Positions 52,651-61,581 of a DNA stretch of 64,000 bases are shown piece after piece. The translations under genes were made by a program, and so were the position numbers. Source of the DNA: Anaerolineae bacterium (GTDB lineage: Bacteria > Chloroflexota > Anaerolineae > Aggregatilineales > Phototrophicaceae); assembly GCA_022824465.1 (NCBI GenBank), contig JAJDZV010000007.1:271733-335732 (forward strand). The letters are read 5' to 3'. A model generated the notes under the pieces. That model was given only the letters and a program-made list of their open reading frames with translations, was not told the DNA's origin and ran no database searches. How positions within the stretch are numbered: the first letter of the stretch is position 1; each line of letters opens with the position of its first letter.

Positions 52651-53304
52651 ATGAATCTCATTGATTACGCTGGCATACTTGTTCGCCGCGGCTGGATTAT
52701 GCTGCTGCTTGGCATCCTTGCCGCGGGCAGCGCCTTCTTCTTCAGTCGCACGCTTGACCCCGTCTATCGCGCTACGCAGCGCGTGCGCATCGAGCCAAGC
52801 CGCTCCGACTTCGGCTTGGTGCAATCCGCCAAGCAACTGCTCAACAGCCAGGTGTCTTATCTCGACAGCTCGCTGCGGGCGGCGGAAGTCATAGACCGGT
52901 TGCAAATGGACATGACGCCGCAGCAGCTGCGCGCCGACGTCCGCATCGCGCCCAATCTCGATAGCCTGGTCATTCAAATTGACGCGGAGCACAAGGACAT
53001 TGGGCAAGCCGCCCTAATCGCCACTGAGTGGGCACAGTTGCTAATCCGCTATCGCAATGACCAAAATCAGCAGGCGCGCCAGGAAGATCGCATCTACGCC
53101 AGCCTCCAAGACAATCCGGTCATCGCCCTCGCCCGACCCAACGTCACGATCAACACTCTGGTCGGGCTGATCGCCGGGGTCTTCGTCGGCGGCATCATCG
53201 TATTCGTCCTGGAGTATCTGGAAAGCGCCATTGTGCGGCGCCGCGAAGATGTGGAGTCCGTCGCCGGATTGCCGGTGCTGGCCGCAGTGCCGCCGGCCGA
53301 CTAA
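52651..53304 (+). CDS. Wzz-type chain-length determinant/capsular polysaccharide protein
   Basis: 217 aa from ATG 52651. Two membrane helices flank a periplasmic region: GWIMLLLGILAAGSAFFF (about 14-31) and LVGLIAGVFVGGIIVFVLEYL (about 172-192). The C-terminus EDVESVAGLPVLAAVPPAD stops just where the tyrosine-kinase (Walker A) domain begins in fused homologues. So this is the membrane half only, as in YveK/CapA-type systems with separate kinases. No kinase or polysaccharide locus is adjacent. Stop overlaps the convergent dehydratase by 4 bases. Confidence 0.82.
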   Translation: MNLIDYAGILVRRGWIMLLLGILAAGSAFFFSRTLDPVYRATQRVRIEPSRSDFGLVQSAKQLLNSQVSYLDSSLRAAEVIDRLQMDMTPQQLRADVRIAPNLDSLVIQIDAEHKDIGQAALIATEWAQLLIRYRNDQNQQARQEDRIYASLQDNPVIALARPNVTINTLVGLIAGVFVGGIIVFVLEYLESAIVRRREDVESVAGLPVLAAVPPAD

Positions 53305-54242
53305 GGCTGGGCCAGAATCTCCGCCAGAACATGTCGCTCGATATTTCCGCCCGAGACGACGCAAACCACTTTGCCCGCGCCCGCACTGCCCGCCAGCGCC
53401 GCCGCCACAGATGCCGCGCCCGCCCCCTCGGCGACGACTCGCTGGCGCTCCGCCAGCAACCGTATCGCCGACCGGACTTCATCCAGCGACACCACCAGCG
53501 AACCATCAAGCAAGCCACTGACCATTGCCCACATCTCGGGCAAGACGCTCTTGCCGCCGATGCCATCAACAAAACTGGCGGTGTAATCAACCGCAACCGG
53601 CTTTCCCCGCTGTAGCGACGCCGCTAGAGGCGCCGCCGTCTCGACCTCAACCGCATATATGCGCGTCGTTGGTTTGAGCGCGCGAAAAGCCGAGGCGATG
53701 CCGCTGCTCAATCCGCCCCCGCCATAAGGGATTACCACAGCGTCGACATCCGGCAGATCCTCCAGAATCTCCAGCCCGATCGCGCCGTTCCCCGCCATCA
53801 CCGCCGGATCGCTGACTGGATGAATGAAGCGACCGTCCAGACCCTGGCATTCGCCGCTGACGATGATTTCCCACCAGCGATCAAAGGGAACCTTGATGAC
53901 CTTGCCGCCGAGCCGCCTGACCGCCGCCAGCTTCGTCTCCGGCGCGTGATCGGGCACGACGACTCGGCAGGAAAGGCCCAGACGCCGCGCGTGCCAGGCG
54001 ACTCCCTGCGCCATATTGCCTGCGCTGGCTGTATAGACGCCGCGCGCCAGCTCCGCCTCGTACAGTTGCGCAATCGCATTGCCCGCCCCTCGCAGCTTGA
54101 AAGAGCCGATCGGCTGAAGATTCTCCAGCTTGAGGTAGATCTTGCAGGCGGATCCCTCAATTGGCAGACGCAACAGCGGTGTCCGAACGACAGCATCGGC
54201 GATACGAGCAGCCGCCGCCTCAATCTCTCGCAGGGGGATCAT
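53301..54242 (-). CDS. PLP-dependent threonine/serine dehydratase-like enzyme
   Basis: 313 aa fold-type II PLP enzyme. The PLP lysine is in GSFKLRGAGNA, the phosphate-binding loop in IPYGGGGLSSG, and the pyridine-nitrogen contact in VVSGGN near the C-terminus. It lacks the regulatory ACT-like domain of biosynthetic IlvA, as catabolic or broad-specificity dehydratases do. Deaminates threonine/serine or a related hydroxyamino acid. Stop to start spacing to the upstream enolase-family gene is zero bases, so the two are co-operonic. Confidence 0.9.
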   Translation of the reverse strand: MIPLREIEAAAARIADAVVRTPLLRLPIEGSACKIYLKLENLQPIGSFKLRGAGNAIAQLYEAELARGVYTASAGNMAQGVAWHARRLGLSCRVVVPDHAPETKLAAVRRLGGKVIKVPFDRWWEIIVSGECQGLDGRFIHPVSDPAVMAGNGAIGLEILEDLPDVDAVVIPYGGGGLSSGIASAFRALKPTTRIYAVEVETAAPLAASLQRGKPVAVDYTASFVDGIGGKSVLPEMWAMVSGLLDGSLVVSLDEVRSAIRLLAERQRVVAEGAGAASVAAALAGSAGAGKVVCVVSGGNIERHVLAEILAQP

Positions 54243-55376
54243 TCAGTCGCTCGCAACGAATTCCGACAGCGCATCCATGTCCACGTCTACGCCCAGCCCG
54301 GGCGCGCTCGGCACGGCCGCCATGCCATCAACCACCTGAAAGAGCGGCTTGGTCAGTCTGTCTCGCAGCGGATTCTCCGAGCGATCCATCTCTAGCAGCG
54401 GCTCCGGCATCCGCAATCGACCGGGCAAGACATCGAGCGCGCTCACTAAATGCAGACCTGCGGCAAAGGCGATGCCCGTTCCCCAGCTATGCGGTATGAT
54501 GTTCACATGATAGGCGCGCGCAAGCGCCGCGATCCGCTTTACCTCGCTGAGACCGCCGGCGCCGCAGATATCTGGCTGCGCGATATCAACGCAACGTCCA
54601 GCCAACAGATGCCGAAAGCCCTCCAACAGATACTCGCACTCGCCGCCGGCGATCGGGATCGCCGTTCGATTGCGCAATTCCCGATACCCATCGTAGTCTT
54701 CAGGTGAAATCGGCTCCTCAAAGAAACTGATATCGAACTCCTCCGCCCGCCGCGCAAGACGAAGAGCCTCGTTCAACGAATAGGCATGATTGGCGTCGAT
54801 CATCAGCTGCGTATCAGCGCCGATTGCCTGGCGCACCGCCCTCACATGCCGTAGATCGCGTTCCACGCCCAGCCCGACCTTCATCTTGATTGCGCCGAAG
54901 CCCTGGGAAACGTAACAGCGCGCCTCGTCAACCAGCCGGCAGACCAGATCATCGGTATCAGTGAAGTACAAGCCGGTAGCGTAAACTCTGACATTCTCGC
55001 GCCGTCGGCCGCCCAGCAGCGTCGATACTGGCTGATGCAACAGCTTGCCGCGTAAATCCCACAAGGCAATGTCGATGGCGCTCATGGCGCCCACCAGCAC
55101 GCCCCGCCGAGCATAATCCAACGAGCGTCGGTGCATCTTATGCCAAACGGCCTCCACCTGAAGCGGATCTTCCCCCAGGGCAAGCGGCGCCAGATAGTCA
55201 ATCCCGGCGCGGAGCACCGTCGCCGGTCCATAGCCCTCGCCCCAGCCATAAGTCCCGTCTTCAGCCGTCACCTTCACCAAACAAACTTGCCGCGCCTGAA
55301 ACTCAAATTGCGAGAAGTAGAAGGGCTTATCCAGCTTTTGCTCGGCTACAAAGGTCTCGACACGTTCAATCTTCAT
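54243..55376 (-). CDS. Enolase-superfamily (mandelate racemase/muconate lactonizing) protein
   Basis: 377 aa. The C-terminal barrel shows IKMKVG (KxK base), MIDANHAY and FFEEPISPED (Asp/Glu metal ligands), IAGGECEY (third ligand), QPDICGAGG and PHSWGTGIAFAAGLHL (His base). This is the mandelate racemase subgroup, which includes sugar-acid dehydratases. In this carbohydrate-rich window a sugar-acid dehydratase is most plausible, but the exact acid cannot be told. Next to a dehydratase on the same strand. Confidence 0.9.
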   Translation of the reverse strand: MKIERVETFVAEQKLDKPFYFSQFEFQARQVCLVKVTAEDGTYGWGEGYGPATVLRAGIDYLAPLALGEDPLQVEAVWHKMHRRSLDYARRGVLVGAMSAIDIALWDLRGKLLHQPVSTLLGGRRRENVRVYATGLYFTDTDDLVCRLVDEARCYVSQGFGAIKMKVGLGVERDLRHVRAVRQAIGADTQLMIDANHAYSLNEALRLARRAEEFDISFFEEPISPEDYDGYRELRNRTAIPIAGGECEYLLEGFRHLLAGRCVDIAQPDICGAGGLSEVKRIAALARAYHVNIIPHSWGTGIAFAAGLHLVSALDVLPGRLRMPEPLLEMDRSENPLRDRLTKPLFQVVDGMAAVPSAPGLGVDVDMDALSEFVASD

Positions 55377-55466
55377 AGTGTCGCGCTATGCCTCGTTCTT
55401 TGAATCCGATATAGTCTAGCGACTTGCCATCGAATACGCGACTGCGAGAATGGCGCATTGCCCATA

Positions 55467-56282
55467 ATGACCAGACCGAAACCGGCGCAGTCGGTCTTGC
55501 GCCACCTTCCCGTCAGCGACCGCGACGAAGTCAGCAGCGTTATGTCGCGCATCGTTGACGGTCTCGATACCATACTTCGCGATCAACTGATCGGCATCTA
55601 TCTCTATGGATCGCTGGTCACCGGCGACTTTGAAGCTGACGTCAGCGATATCGATCTGGTGGTCTTGCTCGCCCAGCCGCTTGACAAGCGCCACTTCACC
55701 CGGCTGCGGCAGTTTCACGCCGATGTCGTCCGCGCGCACCCCGCCTGGAACGACCGGCTTGAATTGGCATACATCTCGGCGCGGGGGTTGCGCGACTTCC
55801 GCCGTGAATCCAGCATCATCGGGATTATGAGCCCCGGCGAGCCCTTTCACCTCGTTCAAGCCGGCGACGACTGGCTGATAAGCTGGTACGCCCTGCGGGA
55901 AAATGGCATCGCCTTGCATGGACCGCCAGTCGAAACCATGATTGATCCGATGCCCAAAGCCGATTGGCTTGTAGCGGTGCGCGACCATATCTGCGCCTAT
56001 CACGGGTCAGTGCAGCAGGCGCAAGACAAAGCCAGCTTGTCTTATGTCGTGTTGACCGTCGCCCGCGGGCTCTACACCCTGACGCATAGACGCGACGCCT
56101 CAAAAGTCAAAGCGGCAACCTGGCTGGCCGCCGCCAATCCTCGCTGGGCCAGCCTCATTCAGCGCGCTCTTCAATATCGGCGAAACCCGGCCGCTGATTC
56201 GATGCCGCCGGACCAGCTCCGTCCGCAAGTCAAAGCATACCTGAGAGATCTATTGCCTGGGGCGACTTGCGGCGAAGACTAG
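55467..56282 (+). CDS. AadA-like nucleotidyltransferase
   Basis: 271 aa (TTG at 55458 is an alternative start). The polymerase-beta-type motif YGSLVTGDFEADVSDIDL matches ANT(3'')/(9) aminoglycoside adenylyltransferases, and the C-terminal half has the DUF4111-type helical region (LSYVVLTVARGLYTLT, KAATWLAAANPRW). Such proteins transfer AMP to aminoglycosides or other alcohols; chromosomal copies are often of unknown substrate. Resistance should not be assumed. Confidence 0.83.
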   Translation: MTRPKPAQSVLRHLPVSDRDEVSSVMSRIVDGLDTILRDQLIGIYLYGSLVTGDFEADVSDIDLVVLLAQPLDKRHFTRLRQFHADVVRAHPAWNDRLELAYISARGLRDFRRESSIIGIMSPGEPFHLVQAGDDWLISWYALRENGIALHGPPVETMIDPMPKADWLVAVRDHICAYHGSVQQAQDKASLSYVVLTVARGLYTLTHRRDASKVKAATWLAAANPRWASLIQRALQYRRNPAADSMPPDQLRPQVKAYLRDLLPGATCGED

Positions 56283-56296
56283 CTGGCGCAGTCTGG

Positions 56297-58477
56297 CTAA
56301 TCGCAGGCGCCTTCCGTTTGCACAAACGCGGCGCTGATCCAGCCATCCGAGCCCAAAAAATCGACGAAGAACCAACTCGCTGTTCGGGCGCGCGCGCTCA
56401 AGGTTGCGCGGAATGGCACCAAAGCCCGAACCACGCCTCCGCCGGCTTCGTCCCGCAGCCGCAGCACATTGGCGGTTGTGACGACGCAATCCGTCAACGG
56501 TATGGATGCGTCGTCGCGCAGTGGCAAGACGTGGACTACGGTGCCCGCGCGCGTGATCGAGCTGCACTGCAACTCGTCGGCGTCGTATAATTCGAGCCGC
56601 GTTACCGCCGGCGGAGACTCAGACGTATCCATGAAGACCAGCGAGCCGCCTCCGTTGAAGCAGACTTCCGCCCCCTCCTGGACGCGCCCCCATATGTCAA
56701 TGGCCACCTTGATGCCGGCGTCCAAAAGCCGATGTTTGTCGATATCGCTAGACGCCACCAGCTCGCAACGGACATCCCGATGGGAGGATTTCACGAAAAT
56801 CTCGAATGGAATGTCAATGCAAATGTAAGGCGACTCCGGTGAAAATGGGTCGACTGCTACGGCGCAGCCCGGCGCCTCAAGCACTTGACCGACCGAGAGC
56901 AGATCGTCCTCCAGTCGATTGAGGAGGCGCAATTCTTCCACCGTCGTGGAAAGCCGCGCCGCGATTGTCGTCAAGCTGTCGCCCGGCACAATGACATAAA
57001 TGCACTCGCGTGGCGGCTCGGGCGGTCCAGGCGAATTCGTCGGGTCCGGGTCGGGCGTCGGCTCTTCTTCGACTTCCCACGACAGCTCGAAAGCGCCGAT
57101 ATCACAAGCGTCGCCCTGCGGACGCGTTGTTTCGACCAGGTCGGAATCAGGATCGCGCAACTGCTCACATATTTCCTGGTCGGCGCTGTCAATCGCCGGG
57201 CTGCCAAAAAGCAGCGGATAATAGACGACCCCCTTATACGTTCGCGGCTCGCCCAAAACGATGCCCTCAATAGGACCGGACGGATCATCTTCCTGCGTCT
57301 CTTCAATCGTGTTTTGCGCTTCAAGGTCTTCTTCCGTCTCGGGCGCCAGCCGAATCGTTAACTCGTCGTCGTTAGCGACGGCTCGAGTTGTCGTCTGCTT
57401 GTCGTCGCCACTGTCGCCTGTCGCTACTTCCTCCTCCTCTTCAACCACCAACGGGCAGGAGCCATCGCTAATCGCATTGCGCACCCACGAAATGACATTG
57501 AACTCACTGATGCCGGGATGGCATTGCGAGACGCCTTCAGCCGTTTCACCGGCAATAATTGAATTGGCGATGCTCAAAGTCGCTTGAGATCCCGTCAAGG
57601 CGATGGCGGCGCCCCGCTCGTCAGCCGTATTGTTCGCCATCGTCACGTGAATTAGGGTAACAGCAGTCGTCGAGTCAAGGTCTGCGCCAGCGTTGATTGC
57701 GCCGCCCTCCCGCGCATGATTCTCGCTCATGGTGGTGTTTTCTACCTTCAGACTGCCGTTCCAAACCTCGATGACGCCGCCTTCATCAGCTGTATTGTCG
57801 CTGAAACTGCTTTTGTCGATCGTGACGATGCCGCCGTCCACGTGAATGGCGCCGCCATCCTGCGACACCGTATTGCCGCTGAAGGAGCTCCATTCGGCGA
57901 TATTCAACCTGTGCGCGTTAGTAGAACTGGCGAAATACAAACCCGCCCCGCCGCTGCGCCCAGCCTCGTTGTCGTTTACCTGGCTCGCGATTAAGTTGAT
58001 ATCGCTGTCCCTCGCATAAATACCGCCGCCAGCATTCCCAGCCCAGTTGTCCTTCACCACAACGTTTTCCAACTTCAAGGCGCTCGTCGTCGCGTGAATC
58101 GCTCCGCCGCGCGCGCCAGTCTTGCCGTTAGTGGCGGTCATATTCTTGAGTGTGACCACCGCATCCTGAATTACAAAAATCGCGCTGCCGTCATCGCCCG
58201 AAATCGTATGATTCGAACCATCAATTGTCATGTCAGACGATATGGTCGGCAGCCGCCCCGCAAGCGTGACATCACCGGTAAGCGTGATAGTGTCCTCGCC
58301 ATCGCCGGCGGTGCAGCGATTGAAGACCGCGTCGTTGTTCGCGGCGTGAATCGCCTCGCTCAAGGTACAGTCCTCATCCACGGAAATTGTGGCGGCTTCG
58401 CTGAACTCCGCTTGCCAGATCGTGAGCGCAAGAAGCAGGCTTGTCGCCACCAGTCGCGAGAATCGAGCGGCTCTCAT
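56297..58477 (-). CDS. Exported beta-helix protein with LysM and SH3 domains
   Basis: 726 aa from ATG 58477 (AAGGAAA upstream), signal peptide ending EFSEAA. Mature start ISVDEDCTLSEAIHAANNDAV is the CSLREA-type entry. Repeated short strands over about 60-330 form a right-handed beta-helix (for example VKDNWAGNAGGGIYARDSDI). A long acidic Glu/Thr/Pro spacer follows, then a LysM domain (about 505-550: YVIVPGDSLTTIAARLS) that should bind peptidoglycan or chitin. The C-terminal 150-residue module (EVCFNGGGSLVFMDTS, RAGTVVHVLP) and SH3-like end (VLRLRDE ... GWISAAFVQTEGACD) match the protein at 20823. Confidence 0.88.
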   Translation of the reverse strand: MRAARFSRLVATSLLLALTIWQAEFSEAATISVDEDCTLSEAIHAANNDAVFNRCTAGDGEDTITLTGDVTLAGRLPTISSDMTIDGSNHTISGDDGSAIFVIQDAVVTLKNMTATNGKTGARGGAIHATTSALKLENVVVKDNWAGNAGGGIYARDSDINLIASQVNDNEAGRSGGAGLYFASSTNAHRLNIAEWSSFSGNTVSQDGGAIHVDGGIVTIDKSSFSDNTADEGGVIEVWNGSLKVENTTMSENHAREGGAINAGADLDSTTAVTLIHVTMANNTADERGAAIALTGSQATLSIANSIIAGETAEGVSQCHPGISEFNVISWVRNAISDGSCPLVVEEEEEVATGDSGDDKQTTTRAVANDDELTIRLAPETEEDLEAQNTIEETQEDDPSGPIEGIVLGEPRTYKGVVYYPLLFGSPAIDSADQEICEQLRDPDSDLVETTRPQGDACDIGAFELSWEVEEEPTPDPDPTNSPGPPEPPRECIYVIVPGDSLTTIAARLSTTVEELRLLNRLEDDLLSVGQVLEAPGCAVAVDPFSPESPYICIDIPFEIFVKSSHRDVRCELVASSDIDKHRLLDAGIKVAIDIWGRVQEGAEVCFNGGGSLVFMDTSESPPAVTRLELYDADELQCSSITRAGTVVHVLPLRDDASIPLTDCVVTTANVLRLRDEAGGGVVRALVPFRATLSARARTASWFFVDFLGSDGWISAAFVQTEGACD

Positions 58478-58629
58478 CCGTCGCGTTTCCTTTGCCAAGC
58501 TTTTGTGTTACATTGCCTTACACACTATAATCAAGCATTATAGTGGTCAGTTTAATCGCGTCAAACGAAAACCAGACCGATTCCAAAGTTGCTTGACTGC
58601 GCGCCGTTTGCGGAAAGCGACCTGTTTCT

Positions 58630-59398
58630 CTATTCGCGGATGTCGTTGGCGCGGGCAAAACGCGCGCTGATCCAGCCCCCGGCTCCGAGGATATCTAGCT
58701 TGAACCAGTTGCTCGCGCGGGCGCTTGCTACCAGCGTCACGTTGTACGGCGCCAAGCCCCTGACAACTGAACTCCCAAGGTCGGCGCGCAATCGCAACGT
58801 TCGCGTCGTCGTGGCTTGGCAAGTTGACAATTCCAGCCAGGAATCCTGCTCGGTGATGGTAGCCACCAGCACAACAGCGCCGTTGTCGTATACTTCTCCG
58901 CAGGTCATGCCTTCCGGGTTGACATAACGCTCCAACGAGCGCGGGGTTGCCGCTTCGGTCGCCGCATCCAGGAAAACCAGGTCGCCGATGCTTCGGAAGC
59001 AAATCTCTACGCCTGCTTCGACATAGGCAAGCAGTTCCACCGCTGCGATCATTCCTGTCGCCTAGGAGGGATGCTTGTCAATAAATTCGATGTCGAAGGG
59101 ACGGCAATCCACGTTATCACTCGTCGTACGAACCACCACAACGTCAAACCGCTCCTGACAAGTGGTTTCGAGCGTAGCGCTCGTCGCGTCGTCAGCCGGG
59201 ATCTAGCAGTCAGGCACGATCAGCTCCTCGCCATGCCGAATCGCATCGCCCGGGAAGACGCCCCTTCACTTGACAGCGAGAGCCTAAAGTGCCAGCGCGT
59301 CGGCGCATCCGGACTCGTAAAATCATACATAATGGGTAACTGAATCCAGCCGGCGCCGCTTGCCTCGGCGCCGTAAAGAGATGGGGCCCGCCACGGTC
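58630..59398 (-). pseudogene. Decayed copy of the beta-helix C-terminal module
   Basis: The frame from ATG 59052 to 58630 (140 aa) aligns with the last 140 residues of the neighbour at 56297 (GVEICFRSIGDLVFLD, LRLRADLGSSVVRGLAPYN, GWISARFA). The same frame continues upstream through an in-frame TAG (59065-59063) as IDKHPS, matching IDKH in the neighbour, then through another TAG (59205-59203). Further up a shifted frame carries GAGWIQLPIMYDFTSPDAPT. There is no start codon at the far end. A frameshifted, stop-interrupted remnant; the 140-aa piece could still be made as a small protein without a signal peptide. Confidence 0.7.
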
Positions 59399-59436
59399 TT
59401 CACTGCTCTAGCCCGCTCCGAGGACTCCCGGCAGAG

Positions 59437-59859
59437 ATGCATCTACGACCTGCCCGCATTATCGAATGGATTGCGCTTGCGCTCGTTTTCGCCTGCCTCC
59501 CGGCATGCAACCTGAAGCGCCCTTCAACGCCCACGCCGCCTCCAAGCCCGACGGCCGACCGGCCGCGCGCGCAGATTTTATTCCCGGCGCACAACAGACA
59601 GGTCGTTGAAGGCGTTGTATTCGATATTGAGATCCTCGCGTCGGACTCGGCCGGCATCGACCGCATTGAGCTCTATGTCGACGAGCAGCTCCTGCAGAGC
59701 AGCCGCAGCGACAGCGGCGCCGTGCGCAACTATCGCGTCACAATGAATTGGTTTGCAAAAGGCATCGGCTGGCACAAATTCTCCGCCGTCGCTTACCGAG
59801 AGGATGACACGCCCAGCCATCCTCATACCATCGCCCTGGAGGTCATCCCGCCGGGTTAG
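59437..59859 (+). CDS. Hypothetical lipoprotein with Ig-like domain
   Basis: 140 aa. Signal with lipobox (IALALVFACLPACNLK, Cys about residue 25), a proline-rich linker (RPSTPTPPPSPT), then an immunoglobulin-like beta-sandwich of the kind in Chloroflexota surface proteins: EGVVFDIEILASDSAGIDRI, ELYVDEQLL, KFSAVAYREDD. Sits opposite the decayed module and upstream of the ABC ATPase. Probably extracellular, membrane-anchored. Confidence 0.72.
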   Translation: MHLRPARIIEWIALALVFACLPACNLKRPSTPTPPPSPTADRPRAQILFPAHNRQVVEGVVFDIEILASDSAGIDRIELYVDEQLLQSSRSDSGAVRNYRVTMNWFAKGIGWHKFSAVAYREDDTPSHPHTIALEVIPPG

Positions 59860-59929
59860 CCACGTCGGCGGGGGCGATTGGTCTATTCCTGAGACTGCGT
59901 TAGAATGGTAATCTGCCTGCCCGGAGCGA

Positions 59930-61522
59930 ATGACCAGCGACTGCGCCATGGACATTGAACTGCGGAATATCCACAAGCGCTTTGGACCCGTCCACGCCAA
60001 CAATGACATCAACGTCAGATTCAGCCACGGCCGCATCGTCGGCATCCTCGGTGAAAATGGCGCTGGCAAGTCCACGCTGATGAAGATTCTCTCCGGCTTC
60101 CAACCCGCCGACGAAGGCGAGATTCTGATCGACAACGACATCATCGACTACACCGGTCCGGCCGCCGCTATCGCCAATGGCATCGGCATGCTGCAACAAG
60201 ACCCGCTGGACGTCGGCGCCTTCAGCGTGCTCGAGAATTTCATCTATGGCGGCGCTGAAGGCATCACCATGAAGCGCGCCCGCGCCGAATCCAAACTCAT
60301 GGAACTGTCGGCTCGCTTCGGCTTTGAGCTCGATCCGCACCAGCTAATCGACAATCTGCTCATCGCCGAAAGACAGCAACTGGAAATCATCCGCTTGCTC
60401 GCTTTGGGGGTCGAGACGCTGATCCTGGACGAGCCGACCACCGGCATTTCCGCCGATCAAAAAGATATCCTGTTCAACGCGCTGCGGCGTTTGGCGCACG
60501 ACGAAGGGCTGGTCGTGCTGCTTGTGTCGCATAAGCTCGAAGACGTCATCGACCTCTGTGACGAGGTGGTGGTGTTGCGCAACGGACTGATGATCGGCGA
60601 GATGAATATGCCCGCCAGCGATGCCAACTTGACCAGCGCCGTCATCGCCCGGACGAAGCAGCGACTCGTGACCATGATGTTCGGTGAAATCCTGGAAGCG
60701 CAGCAACGACCGCACTTCGAGATTGGCGCCCCCGTCCTGTCTGCCAATGACCTTGTCGTACACGACCAGCGACTCGAAATGCAGCCGATTACCATGTCCG
60801 CGCATACCGGCGAGGTCATCGGACTGGCCGGCTTGGGCGGTAGCGGCCAGGAACTATTCATGCGCGCCTGCGCTCGCCTGCAGCGTATTGAAAGCGGCGC
60901 GCTCGACTTTGACGGAATCAGCAGCCTCAACACCAACTATCGCGGGCTCTTCCGCCGAGGCTGCGTTTTCGCCGCCGCGGGCCGCCTGGAAGAAGGTCTG
61001 ATCACCGGCTTGACTTTGACCGAGCACACCGCCCTGGTCAGCGACGACCGGCTGCAAATTGACTGGAACGCCGTCGAGAAACTCACCGCGTCCCGCATTG
61101 AGCGCTATCGCGTCAAAGGGCGCTCGGGGGACACTATCGAGCAGCTTTCCGGCGGCAATCAGCAGCGCGTGCTCATTGGCCTATTGCCCGATGACCCGAA
61201 GTTGCTCATCCTGGAACAGCCGACGCGGGGCTTGGATGTTGGCTCTGCCCGCTGGATTTGGACGCAGCTGCTCGAACGCTGCCAGCGCGGCGCCGCCATC
61301 ATCTTTAACTCCTCCGACCTCGAAGAATTGGTCACTTTCAGCGACCGCATTTTTGTATTCTATGCCGGCCGCATCCATGAGGTTCCCGATGTGAGGCAAA
61401 CTACAATCGACGAATTGGGACATCTGATCGGCGGGGAGTTCTTAGCCCCCATCCCCCAGCCCCCACCCGCCATCTCTATGGCGGGCATCCCACAGGGAGG
61501 GAAGGGGAGCCATGGCGGTTAG
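59930..61522 (+). CDS. Orphan double-ABC ATPase (simple sugar/nucleoside type)
   Basis: 530 aa with two ABC domains, as in the RbsA/MglA/YufO-type ATPases that power sugar or nucleoside (BMP-family) importers. First domain: Walker A GENGAGKSTLM, Walker B LILDEPTTGIS, but the signature is degenerate (LLIAERQQLEI in place of LSxGQ). Second domain: degenerate Walker A GLGGSGQELF as usual, signature LSGGNQQRVLI, Walker B LLILEQPTRGLD. No permease or binding protein lies next to it. The last 25 residues (PIPQPPPAISMAGIPQGGKGSHGG) come from repeat-like DNA. ATG 59948 is an alternative start. Confidence 0.88.
   Translation: MTSDCAMDIELRNIHKRFGPVHANNDINVRFSHGRIVGILGENGAGKSTLMKILSGFQPADEGEILIDNDIIDYTGPAAAIANGIGMLQQDPLDVGAFSVLENFIYGGAEGITMKRARAESKLMELSARFGFELDPHQLIDNLLIAERQQLEIIRLLALGVETLILDEPTTGISADQKDILFNALRRLAHDEGLVVLLVSHKLEDVIDLCDEVVVLRNGLMIGEMNMPASDANLTSAVIARTKQRLVTMMFGEILEAQQRPHFEIGAPVLSANDLVVHDQRLEMQPITMSAHTGEVIGLAGLGGSGQELFMRACARLQRIESGALDFDGISSLNTNYRGLFRRGCVFAAAGRLEEGLITGLTLTEHTALVSDDRLQIDWNAVEKLTASRIERYRVKGRSGDTIEQLSGGNQQRVLIGLLPDDPKLLILEQPTRGLDVGSARWIWTQLLERCQRGAAIIFNSSDLEELVTFSDRIFVFYAGRIHEVPDVRQTTIDELGHLIGGEFLAPIPQPPPAISMAGIPQGGKGSHGG
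61466..61485. repeat. Perfect hairpin inside the ABC ATPase 3' end
   Basis: CCCGCCAT (61466-61473) and ATGGCGGG (61478-61485) pair perfectly around CTCT. Together with the G-rich hairpin at 61526 it makes a composite repeat block that spans the stop of the ATPase gene. Confidence 0.5.
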
Positions 61523-61525
61523 AAG

Positions 61526-61550
61526 TCCTTCCCTCTTTATGGAGGAAGGA
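61526..61550. repeat. G-rich hairpin repeat, copy 3
   Basis: TCCTTCC (61526-61532) and GGAAGGA (61544-61550) pair around CTCTTTATGGA. The loop shares CTCTTTATG with copy 1 (17273-17281). Lies just after the ATPase stop and before the sulfite-oxidase-family gene. Confidence 0.55.
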
Positions 61551-61581
61551 TTTAGGATGGGGGAATCCAAGAGGAGCGCGA

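Noticed and set aside
55467..56282. Clinically relevant aminoglycoside resistance gene
   Set aside because: Motifs match the nucleotidyltransferase fold only; chromosomal context without integron or mobile element gives no support for resistance.
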